This document shows, piece after piece, positions 24,296 through 32,441 of a stretch of 64,000 nt of DNA. Every line of letters starts with the position of its first letter. The stretch's first letter is position 1. The notes under the pieces were generated by a model. It ran no database searches, was not told the DNA's origin, and saw only the letters and a program-made list of their open reading frames with translations. The position numbers and the translations under genes are program-made. The DNA is from Lachnospiraceae bacterium (lineage in GTDB: Bacteria > Bacillota > Clostridia > Lachnospirales > Lachnospiraceae): positions 248,001-312,000 of the forward strand of contig SVEF01000001.1 in NCBI GenBank assembly GCA_015057585.1, given 5' to 3'.

Positions 24296-25633
24296 TTGAG
24301 TAAACCGATTGTAGCAATTGTAGGTAGACCGAATGTAGGTAAATCCACATTATTTAACGCACTTGCAGGCGAAAGAATTTCCATCGTAAAGGATTTTCCG
24401 GGTGTAACAAGAGACCGCATCTATGCGGAAGTAAGCTGGTTGAATTATCAGTTTACCATGATTGATACCGGTGGTATCGAACCGGAAAGCAAGGATATGA
24501 TGCTCACCTATATGAGACAGCAGGCGCAGACGGCGATTGATACGGCAGATATTATTGTGTTTGTCGTAGATGTAAAGCAGGGACTGGTGGATTCTGATTT
24601 CAAGGTGGCAGATATGCTTCGCAGAGCCAATAAGCCGGTTCTTTTGTGTGTAAATAAGGTGGATGACTTTAACAAATATATGGCAGATGTATATGAATTT
24701 TATAATCTTGGTATCGGTGATCCGATGCCTGTTTCTGCTGTCAATCGTCTTGGCTTTGGTGAATTACTGGATGAAGTAGTAAAACACTTCGGAGAAGAGG
24801 CTTTGAAGGAAGAAGAGGATGAGCGTCCTCGAATTGCGATTGTCGGAAAGCCGAACGTAGGAAAATCGTCCATTATCAACAGACTGCTCGGAGAAGACCG
24901 CGTTATTGTATCCAATATTGCGGGAACCACCAGAGACGCTATTGATACTGTTGTAAAATATAACAAGAAAGAGTATGTATTTATCGATACGGCAGGGCTT
25001 CGCAGACACAGCAAGGTAAAAGAAGAAATCGAGCGCTTCAGCGTGGTTCGAACCGTTGCGGCAGTGGAGCGGGCAGATGTTGTTATTGTCGTGATTGATG
25101 CCACAGAAGGAATTACTGAGCAGGATGCAAAAATTGCAGGTACTGCACACGAGAACGGAAAGGGTGTCATCATTGCGGTAAATAAGTGGGATGCCGTTGA
25201 AAATAAGGATGATAAGACAATTTACCGTCATCAGGAGAAAATCCGCGAGGTATTGTCCTTTGTTCCGTATGCGGACATTGTATTTATTTCTGCATTAACC
25301 GGACAGCGTATGCCGAAGTTATTCGAGCATATCGAAACGGTAATCCAGAATCAGAATTTGCGTATTGGTACCGGTGTTTTAAATGAAATTATGATGGAGG
25401 CGGTATCCTTACAGCAGCCGCCGTCTGACAAGGGAAAACGGTTAAAACTTTATTATATTACGCAGGTTTCCGTAAAACCTCCGACCTTTGTTATTTTTGT
25501 AAACAACAAAGAACTTATGCATTTTTCTTACACAAGATATATCGAAAATAAAATTCGTGAAGCATTTGGATTTGCAGGTACATCCTTAAAGTTCATCATC
25601 AGGGAACGCTCCGATAAGGACAGTGCAATGTAG
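24296..25633 (+). CDS. der: ribosome biogenesis GTPase Der (EngA)
   Basis: Encodes 445 residues with a TTG start; AAGAGGTAA lies upstream. Two tandem GTPase domains are visible: G1 in VGRPNVGKSTLFNALAGERI near residue 9 and in VGKPNVGKSSIINRLLGEDR near residue 182, each with its DTxG and NKxD motifs (NKVDDF, NKWDAV). The C-terminal KH-like domain follows, including RLKLYYITQVSVKPPTFVIF. Der is essential for 50S subunit assembly. The low-efficiency start codon may reduce its expression. plsY follows by 29 bases. Confidence 0.97.
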   Translation: MSKPIVAIVGRPNVGKSTLFNALAGERISIVKDFPGVTRDRIYAEVSWLNYQFTMIDTGGIEPESKDMMLTYMRQQAQTAIDTADIIVFVVDVKQGLVDSDFKVADMLRRANKPVLLCVNKVDDFNKYMADVYEFYNLGIGDPMPVSAVNRLGFGELLDEVVKHFGEEALKEEEDERPRIAIVGKPNVGKSSIINRLLGEDRVIVSNIAGTTRDAIDTVVKYNKKEYVFIDTAGLRRHSKVKEEIERFSVVRTVAAVERADVVIVVIDATEGITEQDAKIAGTAHENGKGVIIAVNKWDAVENKDDKTIYRHQEKIREVLSFVPYADIVFISALTGQRMPKLFEHIETVIQNQNLRIGTGVLNEIMMEAVSLQQPPSDKGKRLKLYYITQVSVKPPTFVIFVNNKELMHFSYTRYIENKIREAFGFAGTSLKFIIRERSDKDSAM

Positions 25634-25662
25634 AAAGAACAGGGAAAAAGGAGAAAACAGTT

Positions 25663-26295
25663 ATGTTTCGTGATATTTTATTATGTTTACTTGCCGGTTA
25701 CTTTTTTGGCGGGCTTTCCGGAGGACATATTACGGGCAAACTATACCATACGGATGTAAGAGAACACGGAAGCGGCAATCTGGGTGCAACCAATGTACTG
25801 CGTGTACTCGGAAAAAAAGCAGGCGCACTTACCCTTTTTATCGACCTGGGCAAAGTAATTCTTCCGATTTTACTTGTGCGGTATGTGCTGTTTCCTGAAT
25901 TTCAGCCGTTTTCTAATGAAAGCCAGCTGATGGTGCTGTATCTGGCACTCGGAACTGTAATCGGACATAATTTCCCGCTTGGACTTGAGTTCCATGGCGG
26001 AAAAGGCGTTGCGTGTATGGGCGCAACCATGTTAATGTTTGACTGGAGACTTGCACTTGTCGGCATTGTTTCGTTTTGTCTGATTGTTGCGGTAACAAAA
26101 TATGTATCGGTTGCATCGATGGTGGAATCCTTATGGTTTCTTTCTTGGGTTATTTTCTTTACCGATGCCGACTTACATATGATACTGGTAACGGCAGCGT
26201 TTCCTATTCTCGTTATTTTCATGCATCGCACCAATATCAGAAGATTGCTGAAGGGAACAGAAAATAAGATTGGACAGAAAAAGAGAGAGGAATAA
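25663..26295 (+). CDS. plsY: glycerol-3-phosphate acyltransferase PlsY
   Basis: Encodes 210 residues of an integral membrane enzyme that acylates glycerol-3-phosphate from acyl-phosphate, the first step of phospholipid synthesis. Conserved loops are REHGSGNLGATNVLRVLGKK near residue 32, IGHNFPLGLEFHGGKGVAC near residue 100, and the terminal HRTNIRRLLKGTENKIG. Five or so hydrophobic segments alternate with these loops. AAAGGAG precedes the ATG. gpsA, which makes the substrate, follows after four bases. Confidence 0.96.
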   Translation: MFRDILLCLLAGYFFGGLSGGHITGKLYHTDVREHGSGNLGATNVLRVLGKKAGALTLFIDLGKVILPILLVRYVLFPEFQPFSNESQLMVLYLALGTVIGHNFPLGLEFHGGKGVACMGATMLMFDWRLALVGIVSFCLIVAVTKYVSVASMVESLWFLSWVIFFTDADLHMILVTAAFPILVIFMHRTNIRRLLKGTENKIGQKKREE

Positions 26296-26299
26296 GACT

Positions 26300-27310
26300 A
26301 TGAGAGTTACGATACTTGGTGCAGGTACCTGGGGAACCGCACTTGCTATTTTACTCACAGAGAACAAACATGAAGTTACTATTTGGTCGGCACTCGAAAA
26401 AGAAGTAAAAGAATTATCAGAGCATCGTTCTGAAATTAAGAATTTACCAGGAGCAGTCCTGCAGGACAGCGTATGTGTGACAGGTGATTTGGAGGTTGCA
26501 TTGCAGCGTCCGGAAATGATCGTGTTTGCTGTTGCTTCGATTTATGTACGTGAAACGGCAAAGAAGATAGCGGATAAGATTCCGGAGGGCATGATTATAG
26601 TGAATGTCGCCAAGGGAATTGAGGAAAAGACATTAATGACGCTTACAGAAGTTATTGAAGATGAGCTTCCTAAGGCGCAGGTCGCTGTTTTGTCAGGTCC
26701 GAGTCATGCGGAAGAAGTCAGCAGAAAACTTCCGACGACCATTGTAGCAGGTGCAAAGCGAAAAGAAGTTGCCGTGACCATTCAGGATGTATTTATGACG
26801 GAATTCTTCCGTGTGTATACGAGTTCCGATGTTATAGGAATTGAATTGGGCGGTTCCTTAAAGAATGTCATTGCATTGGCGGCAGGTATTGTAGACGGTC
26901 TGGGCTATGGCGATAATACTAAGGCGGCATTAATGACAAGAGGAATTGCTGAAATTTCCAGACTCGGAATTAAAATGGGAGGCAAATATGAGACCTTTGC
27001 CGGGTTATCCGGTATGGGAGATTTATTTGTTACCTGTACCAGTAAACACAGCAGAAATCGCAATGCGGGTTTTTTAATTGGCCAGGGAAAATCTGCAAAG
27101 GAGGCAATGGAAGAGGTCAATCAGGTGGTAGAAGGGGTACTTTCGGCAAAAGCAGCGCTGGCACTTGGTAAAAAGTTTGAGATTGAGCTTCCGATTATAG
27201 AACAGGTAAATGACGTATTGTTTCATGATGTTCCGGCAAAAGAAGCGGTGTATCAATTGCTTGTTCGAGAGAAAACAGAAGAACATTCTTCCTGTCAGTG
27301 GCAGGACTAA
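26300..27310 (+). CDS. gpsA: NAD(P)-dependent glycerol-3-phosphate dehydrogenase
   Basis: Encodes 336 residues; the start at 26300 has GAGGAA upstream, and the longer frame overlaps plsY. The Rossmann motif is VTILGAGTWGTALAILL at the N-terminus. Further blocks are VLSGPSHAEEVSRKLPTTI near residue 138, GGSLKNVIALAAGIVDGLG near residue 188 with the catalytic Lys, and MTRGIAEISRLG. It reduces dihydroxyacetone phosphate to sn-glycerol-3-phosphate for phospholipid synthesis. Together with plsY it forms a lipid-precursor pair closed by a terminator. Confidence 0.97.
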   Translation: MRVTILGAGTWGTALAILLTENKHEVTIWSALEKEVKELSEHRSEIKNLPGAVLQDSVCVTGDLEVALQRPEMIVFAVASIYVRETAKKIADKIPEGMIIVNVAKGIEEKTLMTLTEVIEDELPKAQVAVLSGPSHAEEVSRKLPTTIVAGAKRKEVAVTIQDVFMTEFFRVYTSSDVIGIELGGSLKNVIALAAGIVDGLGYGDNTKAALMTRGIAEISRLGIKMGGKYETFAGLSGMGDLFVTCTSKHSRNRNAGFLIGQGKSAKEAMEEVNQVVEGVLSAKAALALGKKFEIELPIIEQVNDVLFHDVPAKEAVYQLLVREKTEEHSSCQWQD

Positions 27311-27316
27311 ATTATT

Positions 27317-27351
27317 GAGGTTTGGCAATTTTTTGCCTGACCTCTTTTTTT
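27317..27351 (+). terminator. intrinsic terminator after gpsA
   Basis: GAGGTTTGGCA (27317-27327) pairs with TGCCTGACCTC (27334-27344) with one mismatch and one G-U, followed by seven Ts. Confidence 0.9.
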
Positions 27352-27352
27352 G

Positions 27353-27381
27353 ACATCTTCTTCCGGGTGAAAGCATATAGT
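27353..27381 (+). promoter_or_regulatory. candidate sigma-E sporulation promoter of spoIVA
   Basis: ACATCTT (27353-27359) and CATATAGT (27374-27381) are 14 bases apart. They match the sigma-E pattern (KMATATT, 13-15 bases, CATACAMT) at most positions, and spoIVA is a mother-cell sigma-E gene in known spore formers. No good sigma-A promoter lies in this gap. Confidence 0.4.
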
Positions 27382-27434
27382 GTTATAAACATAATGCTGA
27401 TAAAACTAGATGTTTGGCTGCAGGAGGGAAGGAA

Positions 27435-28922
27435 ATGAGAAGTTACAGCGAGAACACATTCAACGTATATAAAGACATACAGGCAAGAACAAATGGCGCG
27501 TTATATCTGGGAGTAGTCGGACCGGTAAGAACAGGAAAATCAACTTTTATCAAACGATTTATGGATGTTTTGGTTTTACCGGAAATCGATAATACTTTAC
27601 AAAAAAAACAAATCATTGATGAACTGCCGCAAAGCGGAAATGGGAAAACCATTATGACAACAGAACCGAAATTTATACCAATGTCACCTGCTGTTATTAA
27701 GTTGAAAGATGATTCCGAAATCAGACTACGATTTATTGATTGTGTTGGTTTTATGACGGAAGGAGCGCTCGGACATAAAGAAGAAAACGAAGAGCGCATG
27801 GTAAAAACACCATGGAGCAAAGAAGAAATTCCGTTTGCACAAGCAGCAGAAATAGGGACCAAAAAAGTAATTGAAGATCATTCGACCATTGGAATTGTAG
27901 TAACTACTGACGGAAGCTTCAGCAATATTCCAAGGGAAAATTATGAGGCACCGGAGGAAAAAACCGTACACGAATTGCAAAAAATCGGAAAGCCGTTTGT
28001 TGTACTGTTAAATTCCACCGTACCGGATGATGATGAAACAAGACAATTGGCAGAAGAATTGGAAGAGAAATATCACACATCCGTCATTCCGGTCAATTGT
28101 ATGAAACTCGGAAAAGAGGATATTACATATCTGATGGAAAAGATTTTGTCTTCTTTCCCATTAAAACTTCTGCAGTTTTCCCTGCCGGACTGGGTAGAAC
28201 AACTTCCACGAAATTCCACGGTGAAAAATGGAATAATAGAGGGCATCCGCGAATATCTGAATTCGGTTTACCGCATGAAAGATATTACGGAGCATAAAAA
28301 AACGGAATGTGACTATATTGAAAAACTGTATACGGCATCCGTTCAAAGAGAAAGCGGAACAGTGGTTTTAGATGTTAAGATCAAGGATCACTACTACTAT
28401 GAAATGTTGAGTGAATTAACCGGAAGTACTATCAGTAATGAAGAAGAATTTTTGCACGTAGTGAAAGAACTGGCTACAGGTAAAAAAGAATGTGAAGGTG
28501 TAAAAGAAGCCTGGAAAGAAGTAAAAGAGAAAGGTTACGGAGTAGTAAAGCCGCTGACTGAGGAAATTATCGTGTCGGATCCGGAACTTGTAAAACACGG
28601 AAACAAATATGGAGTAAAGATAAAGGCAACCGCACCATCGACGCAGCTTATCCGGGCAGATATAGAAATAGAAATTGCTCCGATTGTCGGAACGATGGAA
28701 CAGGCCAATGATTTGATTGACTATATGAAAAAACAGGTAGAAGAGGGTACCAACACATTTTTTGACACCAATATTTTTGGGAAAACAGTACGGCAATTGA
28801 TAGAAGACGGTATAGAAACAAAAATTAATAATATTACGTTGCAGAGCAGGGAACGCCTGCAATGCACCATGCAAAAAATAGTGAACGAAAGCAATCACGG
28901 AATCATTTGTATCATTTTATAA
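27435..28922 (+). CDS. spoIVA: stage IV sporulation protein A (spore coat ATPase)
   Basis: Encodes 495 residues, matching SpoIVA length. The start at 27435 has GGAGG upstream. SpoIVA polymerises by ATP hydrolysis on the forespore surface to form the basement layer of the coat. Visible features are the Walker A in VVGPVRTGKSTFIKRFMD near residue 24, the adjacent TEPKFIPMSPAVI segment, RLRFIDCVGFM, and the N-S-T base motif in VVLLNSTVPDDDE. The C-terminus ends in hydrophobic GIICIIL, like the coat-anchoring tail. Presence of this gene shows the organism is from a spore-forming lineage. Confidence 0.97.
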   Translation: MRSYSENTFNVYKDIQARTNGALYLGVVGPVRTGKSTFIKRFMDVLVLPEIDNTLQKKQIIDELPQSGNGKTIMTTEPKFIPMSPAVIKLKDDSEIRLRFIDCVGFMTEGALGHKEENEERMVKTPWSKEEIPFAQAAEIGTKKVIEDHSTIGIVVTTDGSFSNIPRENYEAPEEKTVHELQKIGKPFVVLLNSTVPDDDETRQLAEELEEKYHTSVIPVNCMKLGKEDITYLMEKILSSFPLKLLQFSLPDWVEQLPRNSTVKNGIIEGIREYLNSVYRMKDITEHKKTECDYIEKLYTASVQRESGTVVLDVKIKDHYYYEMLSELTGSTISNEEEFLHVVKELATGKKECEGVKEAWKEVKEKGYGVVKPLTEEIIVSDPELVKHGNKYGVKIKATAPSTQLIRADIEIEIAPIVGTMEQANDLIDYMKKQVEEGTNTFFDTNIFGKTVRQLIEDGIETKINNITLQSRERLQCTMQKIVNESNHGIICIIL

Positions 28923-28961
28923 AAGATCATGTGAAAAAATATACAAAAAATAGTGAAATAG

Positions 28962-28990
28962 TTGACATATTTTAGTTAGTTTGCTATAAT
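28962..28990 (+). promoter_or_regulatory. consensus sigma-A promoter of the NlpC/P60 gene
   Basis: Perfect TTGACA (28962-28967) and perfect TATAAT (28985-28990) with a 17-base spacer. This is the strongest promoter by sequence in the window. Confidence 0.85.
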
Positions 28991-29059
28991 TCTACACGGT
29001 TATAAGATTTAACAATTATGTAACATTTTGTAACACTTATAAAACCTTTGGAGGCACTG

Positions 29060-30157
29060 ATGAAAAAATCGTGGAAAACTCTGGTGGCGTTATTTACTGC
29101 CGGATTATTCATTATACAGACACCGATTACGGTTGCAGGCGCAGCGGTAGTGGATGGAGAAGTTTCTTTGGGTGGTATTACAGCCGCTTTGAACAGATAT
29201 TACGAATCTATTAATGAAAATGAAACGGATACCTGCGAACTTTTTGAAATTTCATTTGAGGCACCGGAAAATCTGGCACTTGCCAATGTATCCAGTGTAT
29301 TAAATATTCGTAAAAAACCTAATTCTTCGTCTGGAAAGGTAGGTATTCTTCCACGGTACGGTGCATGTATTGTGGAGTCTGTCGAAAACGGATGGGCAAA
29401 GGTTACTTCCGGTAAAGTTTCGGGATATGTAAATGCATCTTACCTGATTACCGGGGAAGAAGCGGTAGAACTCGCAAAAGAGATTGCAACCTTATATGCT
29501 ACCGTAAATTCTAATGTCAGTGCATTAAATATTCGTAAGAAACCAAGTACGGATTCTAAAAAAGTAGCCCGTGCGGTGGCCAAAGAAAGGCTGCGTGTTT
29601 CAAAAGAAGTCGTTGTAAATAAAGAAGATGATACTGCAAAAATTTGGGTTGAAATTTTCTTAAACGACGATGTGGATGACAAGGCAGTTGCTTATGTTTC
29701 GACAGATTATGTAACACTTTCCTATGAACTTACATGGGCTACGGAATATACCCCGTACGGTCCGGGAGTTTCGGATTTGCGTGTTGCGATTTGTGACTAT
29801 GCATGTCAGTATATCGGAACAAAGTATGTCTGGGGCGGGAACAGTCTGACAAAAGGAATTGATTGTTCCGGTCTGGTACAGCAGGTATACAAGCACTTTG
29901 GTTATTCCACGCCAAGAGTTTCCTATGATATGGCAAGTAAGTTCACTAAGATTTCGATTTCTGAATTACAGCCGGGAGATCTTGTGTTTTATGGAAAATC
30001 TTCCGATAAAAAGATCAATCATGTTGGAATTTATATCGGAAATAATAAAATTGTTCACTCCAGTACTAACTACAAGGGAGTGGCGATTTCCAGCATGTAT
30101 TTTTCATCCAATTTAAGCATTTTAAAATGCTGTCGTATTTTAGACAAAAACAAATAA
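29060..30157 (+). CDS. secreted NlpC/P60 peptidoglycan hydrolase with SH3 domains
   Basis: Encodes 365 residues; GGAGG lies five bases before the ATG. An N-terminal signal peptide (MKKSWKTLVALFTAGLFIIQ, then an Ala-rich cleavage region) is followed by two bacterial SH3 domains, each starting with the same LNIRKKP phrase (near residues 85 and 160). The C-terminal NlpC/P60 domain carries the catalytic Cys in KGIDCSGLVQQVYKHFGY near residue 277 and His in KINHVGIYIGNNKIVHSS near residue 328. Such enzymes cut D-Glu to diamino-acid links in wall peptides. It is a single-gene unit with a very strong promoter and its own terminator, so high expression is likely. Confidence 0.93.
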   Translation: MKKSWKTLVALFTAGLFIIQTPITVAGAAVVDGEVSLGGITAALNRYYESINENETDTCELFEISFEAPENLALANVSSVLNIRKKPNSSSGKVGILPRYGACIVESVENGWAKVTSGKVSGYVNASYLITGEEAVELAKEIATLYATVNSNVSALNIRKKPSTDSKKVARAVAKERLRVSKEVVVNKEDDTAKIWVEIFLNDDVDDKAVAYVSTDYVTLSYELTWATEYTPYGPGVSDLRVAICDYACQYIGTKYVWGGNSLTKGIDCSGLVQQVYKHFGYSTPRVSYDMASKFTKISISELQPGDLVFYGKSSDKKINHVGIYIGNNKIVHSSTNYKGVAISSMYFSSNLSILKCCRILDKNK

Positions 30158-30168
30158 GAAACCCAGAA

Positions 30169-30203
30169 AAAGCAGTTGTCAATCTTGGCAATTGCTTTTT
30201 TTT
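30169..30203 (+). terminator. intrinsic terminator of the NlpC/P60 gene
   Basis: AAAGCAGTTGTC (30169-30180) pairs with GGCAATTGCTTT (30187-30198), two G-U pairs included, with a 6-nt loop and a run of Ts to 30203. Confidence 0.9.
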
Positions 30204-30243
30204 GTGTTACTATGATAGCGTGTGAAAAAAGGAGAAAAAATAC

Positions 30244-31929
30244 ATGGAACTATTGCTTTTGTTTTTGGGACTATTTGTTTTTTTACTAATCAAAGGTTTC
30301 GTTGACCGTAATAAAGCGAAGGCGCGTCTAATTGAAAAATTAATGAAAAGCTGGGGGGCTGTTCCGGAGCATGAGTATAGCGAGGAAAAATACCGTTCCA
30401 GAGAATATTACTACGAACATCAATACAAAAATGCCCGTGAAGGGGAAGAGTTTCTTGATGAGATTACCTGGCATGATTTGAATATGGATTACATGTTTTC
30501 TTTGCTGGATGCCAATTGTTCTGCCATGGGCGAAGAATACTTATGGGCAATTCTGCATCATCTGCAGAGAAGACCGGAACAGTTAGAGGAAAGAGAACAT
30601 ATTATCCGATATTTTGAAGAAAATCCGGAAGTAAGAATAAAAATTCAAACAGCACTTTCTATGATAGGCCGAAACAGAAAGACGTCCGTCTATGAATTTA
30701 TGGCTCAGATGGATAATGTGAAAAGAGAATCGAATCTAAAGCATTATCTGATGCTTTTAGTTATGGCTGGTGGAGCGATTATTACACCGTTTCATGGTGC
30801 AGTAGGCGGTGGAATCCTTATTGTTTCAGCTGTAGTAAATATTATCTTGTATTTTGTCCGAAAAGGGGAAACATCACTTTATTTTACAGCGATGTCCTAT
30901 GTAATCCGGATGCTGCATCATGCAAAGGAACTTTCAGAGTTAAAGGAAGAAGGTCTGGCCGGTTATGCAGAAAAGTTACATTCGCATATCAAATCTCTTC
31001 AGAGTTTACAAAAGGGAGCTTCGGTAGTTGCGGCGCAGAGCGTGAGCGGAGATATGATGCAACTGTTCTTAGACTATTTCCGGATGCTTTTTCATACTGA
31101 TTTGATAAAGTTTAACCGGATGCTTGACAGTTATTTTACAAATAAAAACATTATTATTGAAGTATTTGAAACCATAGGTTTTTTGGATGCTATGTGTGCT
31201 ATTGCATCTTTTAGAAACATGGTACCTTATTATACCACTCCGGAATTTACTTCTGGAAAACGGATATTGGCCGAAAAATTATACCATCCGTTTTTGGAGA
31301 AGCCGGTGCCTGCAAGTATAGACACAGAGGCTTCTGTATTGGTGACCGGTTCCAATGCCTCCGGAAAATCAACGTTTCTGAAGGCGTGTGCGTTAAATAC
31401 GATTTTAGCACAGACAGTTCATACGGTATGTGCGAAGTCTTACCGGGCTTCGTATTTCCGGGTGATGTCAAGTATGGCGCTTGCTGATGATTTGCTTGGT
31501 GGAGAGAGTTATTATATTGTTGAAATACGTTCGTTAAAAAGGATACTGTCCGCTATAACTGAAAAAGATACACCTGTGTTATGTTTTGTGGATGAAGTGT
31601 TACGCGGAACAAACACAGTAGAACGGATTGCAGCATCGGCACGTATTTTATATTCTATTGCGAAACAGAATGCGCTTATGTTTGCTGCTACACACGATAT
31701 TGAATTGACGTATATGTTGGAAGATGTATTCCGGAACTATCATTTTGAGGAGCAAATTCATGAAAATGAGATTTGCTTTGATTATCAATTAAGAGAGGGA
31801 AGGGCTACTTCTCAAAACGCAATCCGGTTGCTTGCGTTGTTAGGTTATCCGGAAGAGATTATATTAAGTGCCGGTGAAACAGCAACGATCTTTTTAGAGA
31901 CCGGCGAATGGAGGAAAATTACCGAATGA
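30244..31929 (+). CDS. membrane-anchored MutS-like ATPase
   Basis: Encodes 561 residues. A short N-terminal membrane helix ([18 protein letters not shown]) and a second hydrophobic stretch around residues 170-205 precede helical lever-like regions. The C-terminal MutS-family ABC ATPase has Walker A in [19 protein letters not shown] near residue 367 and Walker B in [19 protein letters not shown] near residue 445, with the following ATHD signature. Mismatch-recognition domains I-III of true MutS are missing. Proteins of this architecture are widely annotated as MutS-related with unknown role. It precedes rnhA and mutSL, overlapping rnhA by four bases, hinting at a repair link, though membrane location argues for something different. 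Confidence 0.85.
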   Translation: MELLLLFLGLFVFLLIKGFVDRNKAKARLIEKLMKSWGAVPEHEYSEEKYRSREYYYEHQYKNAREGEEFLDEITWHDLNMDYMFSLLDANCSAMGEEYLWAILHHLQRRPEQLEEREHIIRYFEENPEVRIKIQTALSMIGRNRKTSVYEFMAQMDNVKRESNLKHYLMLLVMAGGAIITPFHGAVGGGILIVSAVVNIILYFVRKGETSLYFTAMSYVIRMLHHAKELSELKEEGLAGYAEKLHSHIKSLQSLQKGASVVAAQSVSGDMMQLFLDYFRMLFHTDLIKFNRMLDSYFTNKNIIIEVFETIGFLDAMCAIASFRNMVPYYTTPEFTSGKRILAEKLYHPFLEKPVPASIDTEASVLVTGSNASGKSTFLKACALNTILAQTVHTVCAKSYRASYFRVMSSMALADDLLGGESYYIVEIRSLKRILSAITEKDTPVLCFVDEVLRGTNTVERIAASARILYSIAKQNALMFAATHDIELTYMLEDVFRNYHFEEQIHENEICFDYQLREGRATSQNAIRLLALLGYPEEIILSAGETATIFLETGEWRKITE

Positions 31930-32399
31930 AAGTAACAATTTATACCGATGGATCCGCAAAAGGAAATCCGGGTCCGGGAGGCTACGGAACAATTATCAGT
32001 TATATTGACAGTAGCGGAACAGAACACTTACGTGAATATTCCGGTGGATATAAACTGACGACCAATAATCGGATGGAACTTTTGGCAGCGATTGTAGGTT
32101 TGGAGAATTTAATCCGGCCTTGCGAGGTAACGTTATATTCCGATTCGCAATATCTTGTTAAGGCATTCAACGAAGGATGGTTGGACGGCTGGATAAGAAA
32201 AGGCTGGAAACGCGGAAAAAATGATCCGGTAAAGAATGTGGATTTATGGAAGCGGCTGTTAAAGGCAATGGAACCGCATCATGTGGAATTTTGTTGGGTA
32301 AAGGGGCACAACGGACATCCACAGAACGAACGATGTGATACTCTCGCAACAACGGCTGCAGATCAGGAAGATTTGCCGGAGGACAAAATGGAAGAGTAA
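31926..32399 (+). CDS. rnhA: ribonuclease HI
   Basis: Encodes 157 residues, the length of classical RNase HI. The start overlaps the previous stop (ATGA) with GGAGG about 12 bases upstream. Catalytic residues are the Asp of [16 protein letters not shown], the Glu of [10 protein letters not shown], the Asp of [11 protein letters not shown], and the His and Asp of [18 protein letters not shown]. It cleaves RNA in RNA-DNA hybrids. The window therefore holds both RNase HI and HII. mutS follows by 42 bases. Confidence 0.95.
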   Translation: MKVTIYTDGSAKGNPGPGGYGTIISYIDSSGTEHLREYSGGYKLTTNNRMELLAAIVGLENLIRPCEVTLYSDSQYLVKAFNEGWLDGWIRKGWKRGKNDPVKNVDLWKRLLKAMEPHHVEFCWVKGHNGHPQNERCDTLATTAADQEDLPEDKMEE

Positions 32400-32441
32400 T
32401 TAATCCATGAAAAGAGACTTGAGAAAGCTGAGGAAAAAACA

